Below are positions 56,451-64,000 of a stretch of 64,000 nucleotides of DNA, piece after piece (position 1 is the stretch's first letter; every line of letters starts with the position of its first letter). The DNA comes from Nitrosomonas sp. Nm34 (lineage in GTDB: Bacteria; Pseudomonadota; Gammaproteobacteria; Burkholderiales; Nitrosomonadaceae): positions 79,193 through 143,192 of the forward strand of contig NZ_FORD01000004.1 of assembly GCF_900113925.1 (NCBI RefSeq), given 5' to 3'. Under the pieces are notes generated by a model, which had not been told where the DNA came from, searched no databases, and worked only from the letters and a program-made list of their open reading frames with translations. Both the position numbers and the translations under genes were made by a program.

Positions 56451-57461
56451 TTAAATTCGAGCCAGTGCTCTGTCCAGCCGTTGCCATCCAGCTTCAGTAG
56501 TAGGCAGACCGAAACGCAGACTGCCCGGCTCAGTAAAGAGTCGAGTCAGGATACCCTGACCAGCCAGTTCCTCAAAGATATCACTCGCTTTTGCTGAACA
56601 TACCCATTGAAAAAAGGCACTACCCCCGTGTGGGGTGAGATGATACTGGCTTAGTAATGAATGTAAACGCTCACTATCCTGCAGCAGACGCTGGCGAGCT
56701 TTCTCCTGCCAGTTTTTATCCTGCAGCGCTTGTATGGCCATCCAGCGTGCCGGTCCGTTCACTGTCCAGGGGCCCAGCAGGTTATTCAGTGCTATTAATA
56801 ATTGCGGGTGGGCACAGACAAAGCCTACGCGCGCACCCGCCAAGCCAAAGAATTTACCTAAAGAGCGCAATACAATCAGACCAGGCTTCGTCGTATGAGA
56901 GGCAATACTCAATTCCGGTGTGGCATCGATAAAGGCTTCATCCACGATTAACCAGCCGCCACGTTGCGCTAGTTGAGCATGCCAGTTGAGTAGCTGGCTG
57001 ATTGGAAAGGTCGCACCTGTCGGATTGTTCGGGTGGATAATAATCAGGACATCCGTATTGGGTAAAATTGTATCTATCTGCTCAGGCGATACCGCCGAGA
57101 CCGTATGATGGTTGCGTTTCCATGCGTGGGCATGTTCAGCATAGCCGGGGTTCAGCACGCTGACACGGGAAGGTGCGCGCAGTTGTGGCAATGACTGGAT
57201 AGCCGCTTGTGAACCTGCCACTGGCAAGAGAAAACCTGCTCCATAATAGCGGCTGGCAGCAGCATTCAGTTCATCCTCCTCTTCTGGTAATCGCGTCCAG
57301 CTGGATGCAGGCGGTGTTCTAACAGGCCAGCCATTGGTATTGAGGCCGGTTGAAAGATCAAGCCAATTTTCCAATGGTATAGCAAAGTGCGTCGCTGCCG
57401 CGCGTAGTCGCCCGCCATGATGCAATGGGCCATGATGATTAAGTTGCTGCCAGGCGTCCAA
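56451..57461 (-). CDS. cobD: Threonine-phosphate decarboxylase (CobD, PLP)
   Basis: This class I aminotransferase-fold enzyme makes (R)-1-amino-2-propanol O-phosphate for the cobinamide side chain. It has [24 protein letters not shown] and the PLP lysine in [19 protein letters not shown] use the TTG at 57461 preceded by CAGGAG. A TTG further upstream (57488) has no ribosome site. Either start overlaps the cbiB 3' end slightly. Size is about 336 residues. Confidence 0.9.
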   Translation of the reverse strand: MDAWQQLNHHGPLHHGGRLRAAATHFAIPLENWLDLSTGLNTNGWPVRTPPASSWTRLPEEEDELNAAASRYYGAGFLLPVAGSQAAIQSLPQLRAPSRVSVLNPGYAEHAHAWKRNHHTVSAVSPEQIDTILPNTDVLIIIHPNNPTGATFPISQLLNWHAQLAQRGGWLIVDEAFIDATPELSIASHTTKPGLIVLRSLGKFFGLAGARVGFVCAHPQLLIALNNLLGPWTVNGPARWMAIQALQDKNWQEKARQRLLQDSERLHSLLSQYHLTPHGGSAFFQWVCSAKASDIFEELAGQGILTRLFTEPGSLRFGLPTTEAGWQRLDRALARI

Positions 57462-58350
57462 GAAACCATTCTCCTGTGCAGATAACAAGCAGCCAGAGGA
57501 TTAATGCGCGTTTGATCAATGCTAATGCGCGATCAATATCGCGGATCTCAGGCTCCTGTCCTGTTCCCAAAAGAGGGCGGGCTTCCAATTTGCCGTGATA
57601 GCAGGCAGGCCCACCGAGTGAAAGACTGAGACTACCTGCGCCTGCCGCCATGACTGGCCCTGCATTAGGACTTTTCCAGATGGTTCCCTGAGTACGCCAA
57701 CATATCAGGGCATGACGTACTTTGCCAGTTAGCGCATAGCTGAGAGCAGTCAGCCGAGCCGGAATGAAATTCAAGTAATCATCCAGTCGCGCTGCTGCCC
57801 AACCAAAATGATAGTAGCGCTCATTGCGATAACCCCACATAGCATCCAATGTATTAATCAGGCGATAGGCGATAACACCAGGGGCACCGGCCAAGACAAA
57901 CCAGAAAATGGCACCAAAAATGGCATCATTGCCATTCTCCAAAACGGACTCAATGGTTGCTTGCGTGACAGCAACATGATTCAACTCAGCTGTATCGCGG
58001 CTCACCAGCAAACCTACCTGTTGGCGTGCAGCTGCCAGATTATCTGCCAGCAAAGCATGCTCTACCCTACTGGCATGCGTACCCAGGCTATTCCAGCCAA
58101 TCGCCAGGTACAACACGAGCGCATCGATAACAACATGCCAGGGAGTAAAATCAATCCATGCCGTAAGCAAGATCAAGGGGGCAACCAACAACAGCACAGC
58201 CATGCTGCCATGCATCCTGGCGTCTGAGTAAAAATAGCGTTCAGTCAATTCTGCTAACTTGCCAAACCCTACTAATGGATGGAACCGACGAGGCTCTCCC
58301 AGCCATGCGTCCAGTAGCAATGCAATCAGAACAACCAGAAAGGTGCTCAT
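57439..58350 (-). CDS. cbiB: Adenosylcobinamide-phosphate synthase
   Basis: CbiB attaches the aminopropanol (phosphate) arm to adenosylcobyric acid. The 303-residue membrane protein contains ALLLDAWLGEPRRFHPLVGF (11-30) and VISRDTAELNHVAVTQATIE-like LLVSRDTAELNHVAVTQATI. ENGNDAIFGAIFWFVLAGAP follows. All are family hallmarks. It overlaps bluB by four bases and extends 23 bases into the cobD start. Confidence 0.95.
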   Translation of the reverse strand: MSTFLVVLIALLLDAWLGEPRRFHPLVGFGKLAELTERYFYSDARMHGSMAVLLLVAPLILLTAWIDFTPWHVVIDALVLYLAIGWNSLGTHASRVEHALLADNLAAARQQVGLLVSRDTAELNHVAVTQATIESVLENGNDAIFGAIFWFVLAGAPGVIAYRLINTLDAMWGYRNERYYHFGWAAARLDDYLNFIPARLTALSYALTGKVRHALICWRTQGTIWKSPNAGPVMAAGAGSLSLSLGGPACYHGKLEARPLLGTGQEPEIRDIDRALALIKRALILWLLVICTGEWFLGRLAAT

Positions 58351-59000
58351 TTTTCAATGTTGCCCCAAGTGTTATGAAAAACTAATTCATCCAATGGGCG
58401 CTCATCTGCCCAACCTACCAGCTTTAACATCGGTGCAGGATAAAATGCTTCGACATGGCCCAGACACAAAATAGCGATTGGTTTGCTGTCTACTGGCATA
58501 TGCAATAACTCAGCAAGCTGAATCGGATCAAATAATGAAACCCAGCCCATACCCAGACCTTCGGCACGGGCAGCCAGCCATAAATTCTGGATAGCGCATG
58601 CCACCGAAGCCAGATCCATTTCCGGCAAAGTACGGCGGCCGAAAATATGCTGCTCGCGTTGGTCACACAAGGCAGCCACCAGCAGTTCACCGCATTCACG
58701 AATGCCTTCCACTTTCAGGCGCATGAATTCATCACCTCGCTCACCCAATGCGGCTGCAGTGCGAACACGCTCTTCCTCTACCAGGGAAGCTAAAGCATTG
58801 CGCAGCTGAGTATCAGTAATGCGTACAAACCGCCATGGCTGCATCAAGCCTACACTGGGTGCCTGATGAGCGGCAGCGAGCACGCGTTTAAACACAAGCG
58901 GATCCACCGGATCAGGGAGAAAATGGCGCATGTCGCGGCGCTCGGCTATCACCCGATAGATGGCGTCTCGTTCTAATTTGCCGAAGGCATAGGGGCTCAT
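58347..59000 (-). CDS. bluB: 5,6-dimethylbenzimidazole synthase
   Basis: BluB cannibalises FMNH2 to make DMB, the B12 lower ligand, in the presence of oxygen. I start at the ATG at 59000 (MSPYAFGKLERDAIYRVIAE), giving 217 residues. It overlaps the cbiA stop in ATGA; the longer frame would run into cbiA. Motifs are RRDMRHFLPDPVDPLVFKRV, APSVGLMQPWRF and AEGLGMGWVSLFDP. Its presence means the cell can make its own lower ligand. Confidence 0.95.
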   Translation of the reverse strand: MSPYAFGKLERDAIYRVIAERRDMRHFLPDPVDPLVFKRVLAAAHQAPSVGLMQPWRFVRITDTQLRNALASLVEEERVRTAAALGERGDEFMRLKVEGIRECGELLVAALCDQREQHIFGRRTLPEMDLASVACAIQNLWLAARAEGLGMGWVSLFDPIQLAELLHMPVDSKPIAILCLGHVEAFYPAPMLKLVGWADERPLDELVFHNTWGNIEK

Positions 59001-60286
59001 GGTGAAAATAATGCAGCTGTGACAGTCGGGTTTGAAGGCATGTACCAATGCATAAAGGAAGCAGTTAAACGTCCTAAATGAAATAGCGCCTCAGATCGAA
59101 GCCCTTTTCTTGCTGGTTGTGTCAATGCTGAGGGCTGAATGGCTGTTTCCAAATGTGAATGGTGAAAGGTTTGTCCGCGTAACTCTCCTTGGGGAAATCT
59201 GGCTGAATGAAGGCCTAGATTAACCAGATTGCGCTGCATCGTCGCTTTGCCTGAAAACAAGTTTAACAAATCGACTGTTTTGCCATGATGATCTGTCAGG
59301 GTTGAAAGCAGATAGAGCATGCCGCCACATTCTGCAACAATCGGTTTACCTGCCGCATAATGACCATGAATGGCTTGGTGCATACTTTGATTGGCCGCAA
59401 GCTTTTCCATGTATAGCTCAGGATAACCACCGGGCAGATAAAGGCTATCTGCTTCAGGCAGTGAAGTATCGTCCAGCGGTGAAAAAAATTTCAGTTGCGC
59501 ACCCAGTGCGTTTAACAGATCCAGATTAGCCTGATAAACAAAACTAAACGCGGCATCGGTAGCGACTGCAATCCGTATTCCTTTGAGCGCTGGCGTGATC
59601 GTCGGTAAATCCTCCGGTACCATAAAGGTTATGGCAGGGGGCAGTTCGTGTAAACTGGTCAAAGCTATATATTCAGCTACCTGCTCCAGATAGCGATCCA
59701 AATAATTAATCTGGTTTGCCTGGACTAATCCCAAGTGACGGCTGGGTAATTCACCACTGACATGGCGCGGGAGTGAGCCAAGCCATGACAAATGTTTTGG
59801 CAAGCTCTCTTTGAGCATTTCTTCATGAACTGAGCTTGCAACTTGATTCGCCAATACACCGATCATTTTGCAGTCAGGACGGAAGGTTGCCAGTCCATGG
59901 GCTACCGCACCAAAAGTTTGCGCCATTGCAGTCGCGTCGATAACTGTCAACACGGGAATGCCAAATGTTACCGCAAGATCGGCACTGGATGGTTCACCAT
60001 CAAAGAGCCCCATGACGCCCTCGATTAAAATCAAATCTGCAGTAGCGGCAGCCTGATATAAAAGCTGCTGGCAATGTGATTGACCACCCATCCACAAATC
60101 CAGCTGATAAACTGGATGGCCGGATGCTTGCTCCAGAATCATCGGATCAAGAAAATCCGGGCCAACCTTGAATACACGTACCTCGCGCCCTTGATTCCGA
60201 TGAAATCGGGCAAGTGCGGCAGTAAGGGTTGTTTTACCTTGCCCTGATGCGGGTGCCGTGACAAGTAGTGCGGGGCACTGTTTCAC
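58997..60286 (-). CDS. cbiA: Cobyrinic acid a,c-diamide synthase
   Basis: CbiA/CobB amidates the a and c carboxylates of (hydrogeno)cobyrinate. The 429-residue protein has the P-loop APASGQGKTTLTAALARF (11-28) and DLAVTFGIPVLTVIDA. The glutaminase has catalytic Cys in PIVAECGGMLYLL. The C-terminal HHSHLETA is the usual FHYS-like block. It starts at GTG overlapping the cobO stop in GTGA. CbiA versus CobB cannot be settled from sequence. Confidence 0.94.
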   Translation of the reverse strand: MKQCPALLVTAPASGQGKTTLTAALARFHRNQGREVRVFKVGPDFLDPMILEQASGHPVYQLDLWMGGQSHCQQLLYQAAATADLILIEGVMGLFDGEPSSADLAVTFGIPVLTVIDATAMAQTFGAVAHGLATFRPDCKMIGVLANQVASSVHEEMLKESLPKHLSWLGSLPRHVSGELPSRHLGLVQANQINYLDRYLEQVAEYIALTSLHELPPAITFMVPEDLPTITPALKGIRIAVATDAAFSFVYQANLDLLNALGAQLKFFSPLDDTSLPEADSLYLPGGYPELYMEKLAANQSMHQAIHGHYAAGKPIVAECGGMLYLLSTLTDHHGKTVDLLNLFSGKATMQRNLVNLGLHSARFPQGELRGQTFHHSHLETAIQPSALTQPARKGLRSEALFHLGRLTASFMHWYMPSNPTVTAALFSP

Positions 60287-60960
60287 AAATCAATCCCTTT
60301 TTGCGCCTGGATACCAGCCCGATAAGCATGCTTGATATCACGCATTTCTGTGACCGTATCCGCTGCTTCACAAAGCGCATCGGGTGCGGCACGTCCAGTA
60401 ATGACCACATGTTGCATGGATGGGCGATTGTTTAAGTCATTCAGCACCATGCTCAAATTCAGCCAGCCAAATTTGATTGGGTAGGTCAATTCGTCGAGCA
60501 CGATCAAATCCAACGCCGGATCACGCAACATTTCCTGTACAATCGCCCAGCCGCGTTGGGCCGTCTCGCTATCTCGTGCCAGATCTTGCGTGTCCCAGGT
60601 AAAGCCCTCTCCCAGCACATGCCAGATCACATTTTCCTGGCGTCGGAAAAAGGCTTCTTCGCCGGTATCAGTACGGCTTTTAATGAATTGCGCGACCCCT
60701 ACCCGCATGCCATGCCCCAGCGCGCGGGCAATCATACCAAATGCCGAGCTGGATTTGCCTTTGCCATTGCCGGTGAGGATCAGCAGTAAACCTTTCTCCT
60801 TATCCGCACGAGCAATAGTAGCATCGATGACTTCTTTCTTGCGCTGCATGCGCTCACGGTAGCGTTTTTCCCGTTCTGACTCTGCTTTTTCACCCTCCGG
60901 TTGAGGGGGCATGCAATGGCACGCAGTTTCGTTTTCACGATCCTCTCCAGAATCTGACAT
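60283..60960 (-). CDS. cobO: Cob(I)yrinic acid a,c-diamide adenosyltransferase
   Basis: CobO/BtuR/CobA transfers the adenosyl group from ATP to Co(I) corrinoids. The 225-residue product has a variable His/Glu-rich N-terminus, then the P-loop ILTGNGKGKSSSAFGMIARA (about 57-76). FTWDTQDLARD, LIVLDELTYPIKFGWL and HVVITGRAAPDAL follow. It is the third gene after btuB and btuM in this operon, and overlaps cbiA by four bases. Confidence 0.95.
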   Translation of the reverse strand: MSDSGEDRENETACHCMPPQPEGEKAESEREKRYRERMQRKKEVIDATIARADKEKGLLLILTGNGKGKSSSAFGMIARALGHGMRVGVAQFIKSRTDTGEEAFFRRQENVIWHVLGEGFTWDTQDLARDSETAQRGWAIVQEMLRDPALDLIVLDELTYPIKFGWLNLSMVLNDLNNRPSMQHVVITGRAAPDALCEAADTVTEMRDIKHAYRAGIQAQKGIDL

Positions 60961-60964
60961 AGTG

Positions 60965-61546
60965 TTAGCCTGCCGAGGTGTTAGAGGAATTGAATTGCTG
61001 GCGTAGCGCTACCCATGCAGCATGCATGACTATCGCAATCCCTGCATAAATCAGGAAGGATTCAATATACATCGGGAAATACTTGATGGATCGCTCTGCA
61101 AATTCAGCCCATGTCGTAGACTCGAAACGGCCGGAGAAGAAATAAAAACCGCCACTGGAAAATAATTCGCATAACGTTAAGCCGGTCAGCATGCTGAGAG
61201 AAAGTGGCATCAACGTGCGTAAGGCATATTGATGGCGATGGGCATACCACCGACCCGCGAGCCATAAGGAAGTATAAGCTGGCAATAAAAACACATAAGC
61301 CGGCGTCAAACAGAAACCGCTGACACCCCCCCAGGTATAAGCTGCAAAATCAAGCCAGCCGCCAAGCGCCAGAAAACCCAGTAATGGCCAGGCTGAACGT
61401 AAATAGACTCCAGCCAGAAAGAAAATGAGCCAGGAAGCATCCGGCAGATTATGCAATGAGGCAAAATGATGGCCGCGGGTAATGATCATCAGTGATACCA
61501 GTGCTAGACCGATACCCATTTGATTGCGAGTGGATAAGGTAAACAT
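60965..61546 (-). CDS. btuM: BtuM-type vitamin B12 membrane transporter (solitary S-component)
   Basis: A 193-residue protein with about six helices. It resembles BtuM, an S-component-like transporter described from Thiobacillus denitrificans that moves B12 across the inner membrane without a full ECF module. Cys79 lies in GGVSGFCLTPAY, matching the family cysteine that binds cobalt and removes the cyanide ligand. Location directly after btuB under a cobalamin riboswitch supports the call. The assignment rests on pattern and context; homology has not been computed. Confidence 0.78.
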   Translation of the reverse strand: MFTLSTRNQMGIGLALVSLMIITRGHHFASLHNLPDASWLIFFLAGVYLRSAWPLLGFLALGGWLDFAAYTWGGVSGFCLTPAYVFLLPAYTSLWLAGRWYAHRHQYALRTLMPLSLSMLTGLTLCELFSSGGFYFFSGRFESTTWAEFAERSIKYFPMYIESFLIYAGIAIVMHAAWVALRQQFNSSNTSAG

Positions 61547-61560
61547 TTTTTGACTCCTTG

Positions 61561-63411
61561 TTAAGGTTGATAACGTAAAGTAGCGAAGAAATTACGCCCC
61601 GGCTGATTGAAGAATGCTGCTGTTTCATAGTGTTCATTAAACAGATTTTCAATTCGACCCAGTAGACGCCAGTGTTTGCTCATTATATATTCAGCGCGCA
61701 AATCAAATTTCACATAGCTGTCAAGTTTGCGTGTATTAGCTATATCATCGAAGCGTTCGCCTTCAGCCAGAAACATGGCCCCTACCCTGTATCGACCAAA
61801 CTGGCGATCGATATCCAGGCGAAATGTCTGTTCTGCCCGTCTGGGTAATATATTACCCTTATTGAGCCCGGATGAGCGATTTTCAGGATCCAGGAAAGTC
61901 AGATTGCCATTCAGTTGCCAGCCCATAATTTGGGTGCCGAGGACGGCTTCCAGTCCTTGGATACGCGCCTGATCGATATTAGCTGGCGCTAAGATGCTGG
62001 CATCAAACGCAATCAACTCATCAATGCGGGTTTGATATACATTTAATGACCAATTACCCCAGTCAGGGCTGCCACGTACACCAAATTCAAAGCTGCGCGA
62101 CTCCTCGGGGCGCAGATTGGCGTTGCCAAAGCCCGGAAAAAAGAGCTCGTTAAAGGTAGGCGCTTTAAAAGCACTGCCAAAACTGGCAATCAGACGGACC
62201 TTGTCAGTGATGGCATAACCCCAGCCAGCCCCCCCAGTGACCCGGCTGCCAAATTGCTGATTGTCATCATGCCGCAGCGATAACTGCACATTATGCGCTG
62301 CAAGAGAGGCCAGATACTGGGCAAAAACGCCCCAATTGCCACGTGAGTTTACGGTAAACGCTTCGGTGCTGTTGACCTGATCATGCTGATAATCCGTGCC
62401 CACTGTCAGTTGATGATTCTGATGCAGCATAAAATTATTTTGCCAGGTAATGGTGTCACGTGTGGTATCAAACCGCGTCATAAAAACCTTGCCCAGGTAA
62501 TTATCCGCATCATCCCGGCTACGACCTGCAATGATATTCACCCGCCAGAAATCGAAGGGCGAGAAACGCGCAGAGCCACCGAAAACCTGTTGTGCTATGA
62601 CAGCTTTGTTGACAAAACTGCCATCAAATTCAGTTTTGCCTGCTGAATGCATAAAATTACCCTCGATTTCCAATCCGTTCTGGAAACGATACCCTGCGCG
62701 GGCAGAACCGGCCACATTGCGATACCCATCCCGATCCGGATCAGGTTGATCGGTAAAACATCCCGCAGTAGCCGAGCCGGTACAGGCATTAAAACCGCTG
62801 GTGCCAATACCACTTACCGTCATATTGAACCAGCCCTGCTTGCCACCGCCTGAAAGACCGATCGAACCATTGAACGTCGTGTAGCTACCCCCACCAAAAC
62901 TAAAGCTTGGCTTAATGCCCTCACCCACACCCTTGCGCGTAAAAATCTGAATGACGCCACCGATTGCTTCGGAGCCATACAAACTGGAACGCGGACCGCG
63001 CACAATTTCAATGCGCTCAATCTGTTCAACAGGGATATTTTCAAAGGCCGTCGTTCCCGATGTGGCTGATCCTGCCTTGATGCCGTCAATCAATACCAGA
63101 ACATGATCAGATTCAGTCCCACGCATCTGCAGAAAAGTGCCTTTACCCGGACCACCATTATTGTTGACATTGATGCCCAGTACCCCACGGAACAAATCCT
63201 CAAGTGATCTGGCTTGTTGGCGCTCGATATCTTTGCGTGAGATTACAGTGACTGAAGCAAGCGATTCTTCTGTCGTCTGGGCAGTACGCGTTGCAGTTAC
63301 GATAATGGGCTTTCCTGGATGATCTATATTTTCAGCCAATACAGTGGTAGCTGCAGTCGTAGCTGTGCCTAGCCATAACACAGCCATTGCCGATGATCGG
63401 CATTTTTGCAT
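61561..63411 (-). CDS. btuB: TonB-dependent vitamin B12 receptor
   Basis: BtuB carries cobalamin across the outer membrane using TonB energy. I start at the ATG at 63411 (MQKCRSSAMAVLWLGTATTA), giving 616 residues with a signal peptide (about 1-27). The upstream frame to 63513 lies in the leader. The TonB-box-like region is KPIIVTATRTAQTT. The plug has VLVLIDGIKAGSATSG and VRGPRSSLYGSEAIGGVIQI. The barrel ends with GRNFFATLRYQP. It is the first gene of the cobalamin operon under the riboswitch. Confidence 0.95.
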   Translation of the reverse strand: MQKCRSSAMAVLWLGTATTAATTVLAENIDHPGKPIIVTATRTAQTTEESLASVTVISRKDIERQQARSLEDLFRGVLGINVNNNGGPGKGTFLQMRGTESDHVLVLIDGIKAGSATSGTTAFENIPVEQIERIEIVRGPRSSLYGSEAIGGVIQIFTRKGVGEGIKPSFSFGGGSYTTFNGSIGLSGGGKQGWFNMTVSGIGTSGFNACTGSATAGCFTDQPDPDRDGYRNVAGSARAGYRFQNGLEIEGNFMHSAGKTEFDGSFVNKAVIAQQVFGGSARFSPFDFWRVNIIAGRSRDDADNYLGKVFMTRFDTTRDTITWQNNFMLHQNHQLTVGTDYQHDQVNSTEAFTVNSRGNWGVFAQYLASLAAHNVQLSLRHDDNQQFGSRVTGGAGWGYAITDKVRLIASFGSAFKAPTFNELFFPGFGNANLRPEESRSFEFGVRGSPDWGNWSLNVYQTRIDELIAFDASILAPANIDQARIQGLEAVLGTQIMGWQLNGNLTFLDPENRSSGLNKGNILPRRAEQTFRLDIDRQFGRYRVGAMFLAEGERFDDIANTRKLDSYVKFDLRAEYIMSKHWRLLGRIENLFNEHYETAAFFNQPGRNFFATLRYQP

Positions 63412-63417
63412 GAGTTC

Positions 63418-63474
63418 ATTCCTCCGCGCACACCCGCGCGTTGTCAGGTTAACAGGTCCGTCTTGCAGAGGAAT
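63418..63474 (-). promoter_or_regulatory. Possible SD-sequestering hairpin of btuB
   Basis: In the btuB leader, ATTCCTCTGC (minus strand, 63465-63474) can pair with GCGGAGGAAT (63418-63427). The helix is ten base pairs with one G-U pair, and it covers the ribosome-binding site just before the ATG. This would be a plausible expression platform for the riboswitch. Confidence 0.5.
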
Positions 63475-63554
63475 TGAGTAATAGACAAGCCGATCGGCTT
63501 TGAACCAAGCCAATCAAAATGCCGATTATTGCCCTCCGCAATAACGTAATTTTT

Positions 63555-63752
63555 ACTTCAGGCCGGTCTCCGGACTCATGAGCGGAATTCATTCCTGATC
63601 TACGCCTTCCCATGTCATCACACAGTGGCATGATATAGATCGCTAACCCATTTACCGTTGCGGGGGCAGTGCTGGCATAGTCTGAATCGAATCAGAGCGC
63701 ACCAGCTTCCCGTTTAACCTTCAAGATAACAAATTCAAGAAGGCACCTGAGG
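63555..63752 (-). promoter_or_regulatory. Cobalamin riboswitch
   Basis: On the minus strand the conserved blocks appear in order: TTAAACGGGAAGCTGGTGCG, ACTGCCCCCGCAACGGTAA, GCCACTGTGT, GGGAAGGCG and the B12 box GAGTCCGGAGACCGGCCTGA. A short P1 (CAGG...CCTG) closes the domain. It lies 144 bases before btuB and should lower expression when adenosylcobalamin is abundant. End positions are approximate. Confidence 0.93.
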
Positions 63753-63894
63753 CAAGTGGCGCGCAGCGTACAGAATTAGGGAATGGGTGTCAAGTTTTAA
63801 GGGGTGACAAGAATGAAGCAGCTCAATATCCATTCCCCCTCATCTGTGGCTGCTGTTTATGCTTATTGTGAAAAAAATTTGACGCTTTTATTTA
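63753..63894. other. Short noncoding spacer between riboswitch and IS5-family end
   Basis: A 142-base gap that should hold the promoter of the cobalamin operon. No gene is seen. The right side abuts the insertion sequence. Confidence 0.45.
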
Positions 63895-64000
63895 GGGTCT
63901 GTTGACATTTCACATAGGTAGCCACAGATATCCACACGCTATGGCTACCATACTTTCATAATTTCGCTTCAGCTTGTCGTATCGTGTCGCTATTGCCCGG
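63895..64000 (-). mobile_element. IS5-family insertion sequence, end with transposase C-terminus (partial)
   Basis: The outer end at about 63895 starts GGGTCTGTTGACATTTCAC, typical of IS5-type terminal repeats. On the minus strand, 63910-63999 encodes RAIATRYDKLKRNYESMVAI followed by ACGYLWLPM and a TGA, matching IS5-type transposase C-termini. The rest is beyond the right edge, so it is not known whether the element is intact. Confidence 0.85.
63910..64000 (-). CDS. IS5-family transposase (C-terminal fragment, runs off edge)
   Basis: Only the last 29 residues are visible. RYDKLKRNYESM is the conserved R-Y-K(-x)-N pattern of the third DDE block's end in IS5 transposases. The frame is open to the window's edge. 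Confidence 0.82.
   Translation of the reverse strand, partial: RAIATRYDKLKRNYESMVAIACGYLWLPM

Noticed and set aside
63449..63631. 60-codon minus-strand frame over the btuB leader
   Set aside because: It lies within the cobalamin riboswitch and leader. The conserved RNA blocks explain the sequence better.

Overview
The window looks like a chromosomal segment of a betaproteobacterial ammonia oxidiser, most likely Nitrosomonas. That is inferred from the gene set and gene order: tpiA-secG-tRNA-Leu-nuoA..., hopanoid genes, glycogen genes, and TonB receptors in a moderately AT-rich genome. No ammonia-oxidation gene is present to prove it. No replication origin, rRNA operon or CRISPR array was seen. 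LAYOUT. 1-9000: NADH dehydrogenase operon nuoA-J on the minus strand (nuoJ cut by the left edge), preceded by tRNA-Leu(GAG), secG and tpiA. 10.7-16.6 kb: a PAPS-type sulfotransferase and a lipid block (YciA-like thioesterase, AMP-forming acyl-CoA ligase, FadE-type acyl-CoA dehydrogenase), all minus. 16.9-22.3 kb, plus strand: an MCE protein with its PqiC-like lipoprotein, lptM-lysA, an ERG9-type squalene synthase and hpnA. 22.3-28.9 kb, minus: an m5U RNA methyltransferase and a three-gene unit of DUF2760 protein plus two divergent Hsp70 proteins. 29.1-35.9 kb: glycogen genes (GH57 enzyme, glgB; glgX on plus). 35.9-40.5 kb: a membrane-anchored cytochrome c, a dead IS3-family element, an Slp lipoprotein, a PhoB-like regulator without its phospho-acceptor Asp, and a PsiE-like protein with a Pho-box-like site. 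40.9-51.8 kb, plus: a TonB2-type energising cluster (DUF3450, TtpC-like, ExbB, ExbD, TonB, TPR) followed by a large TonB-dependent receptor and a secreted repeat protein that has an unidentified structured leader. 52.0-63.8 kb, minus: a 12-gene cobalamin operon (btuB, btuM, cobO, cbiA, bluB, cbiB, cobD, cbiP, cobU, cobT, cobC, cobS) behind a cobalamin riboswitch. The right edge cuts an IS5-family element. HOW GENES WORK TOGETHER. Most cobalamin genes overlap by 4 bases, suggesting strong translational coupling. The operon covers B12/corrinoid uptake, amidation, adenosylation and lower-ligand assembly, but no corrin-ring synthesis gene lies in the window. The TonB2-type cluster and its downstream receptor look like a self-contained uptake system of unknown substrate. 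A ~100-bp foldback repeat (MITE-like) occurs five times between 16.7 and 33.1 kb; one copy supplies the last codons and stop of a lipoprotein gene. The best candidates for undescribed biology are the structured leader at about 50.07-50.18 kb with its TonB locus, the MITE family, the Asp-less PhoB homologue and the paired Hsp70/DUF2760 operon.
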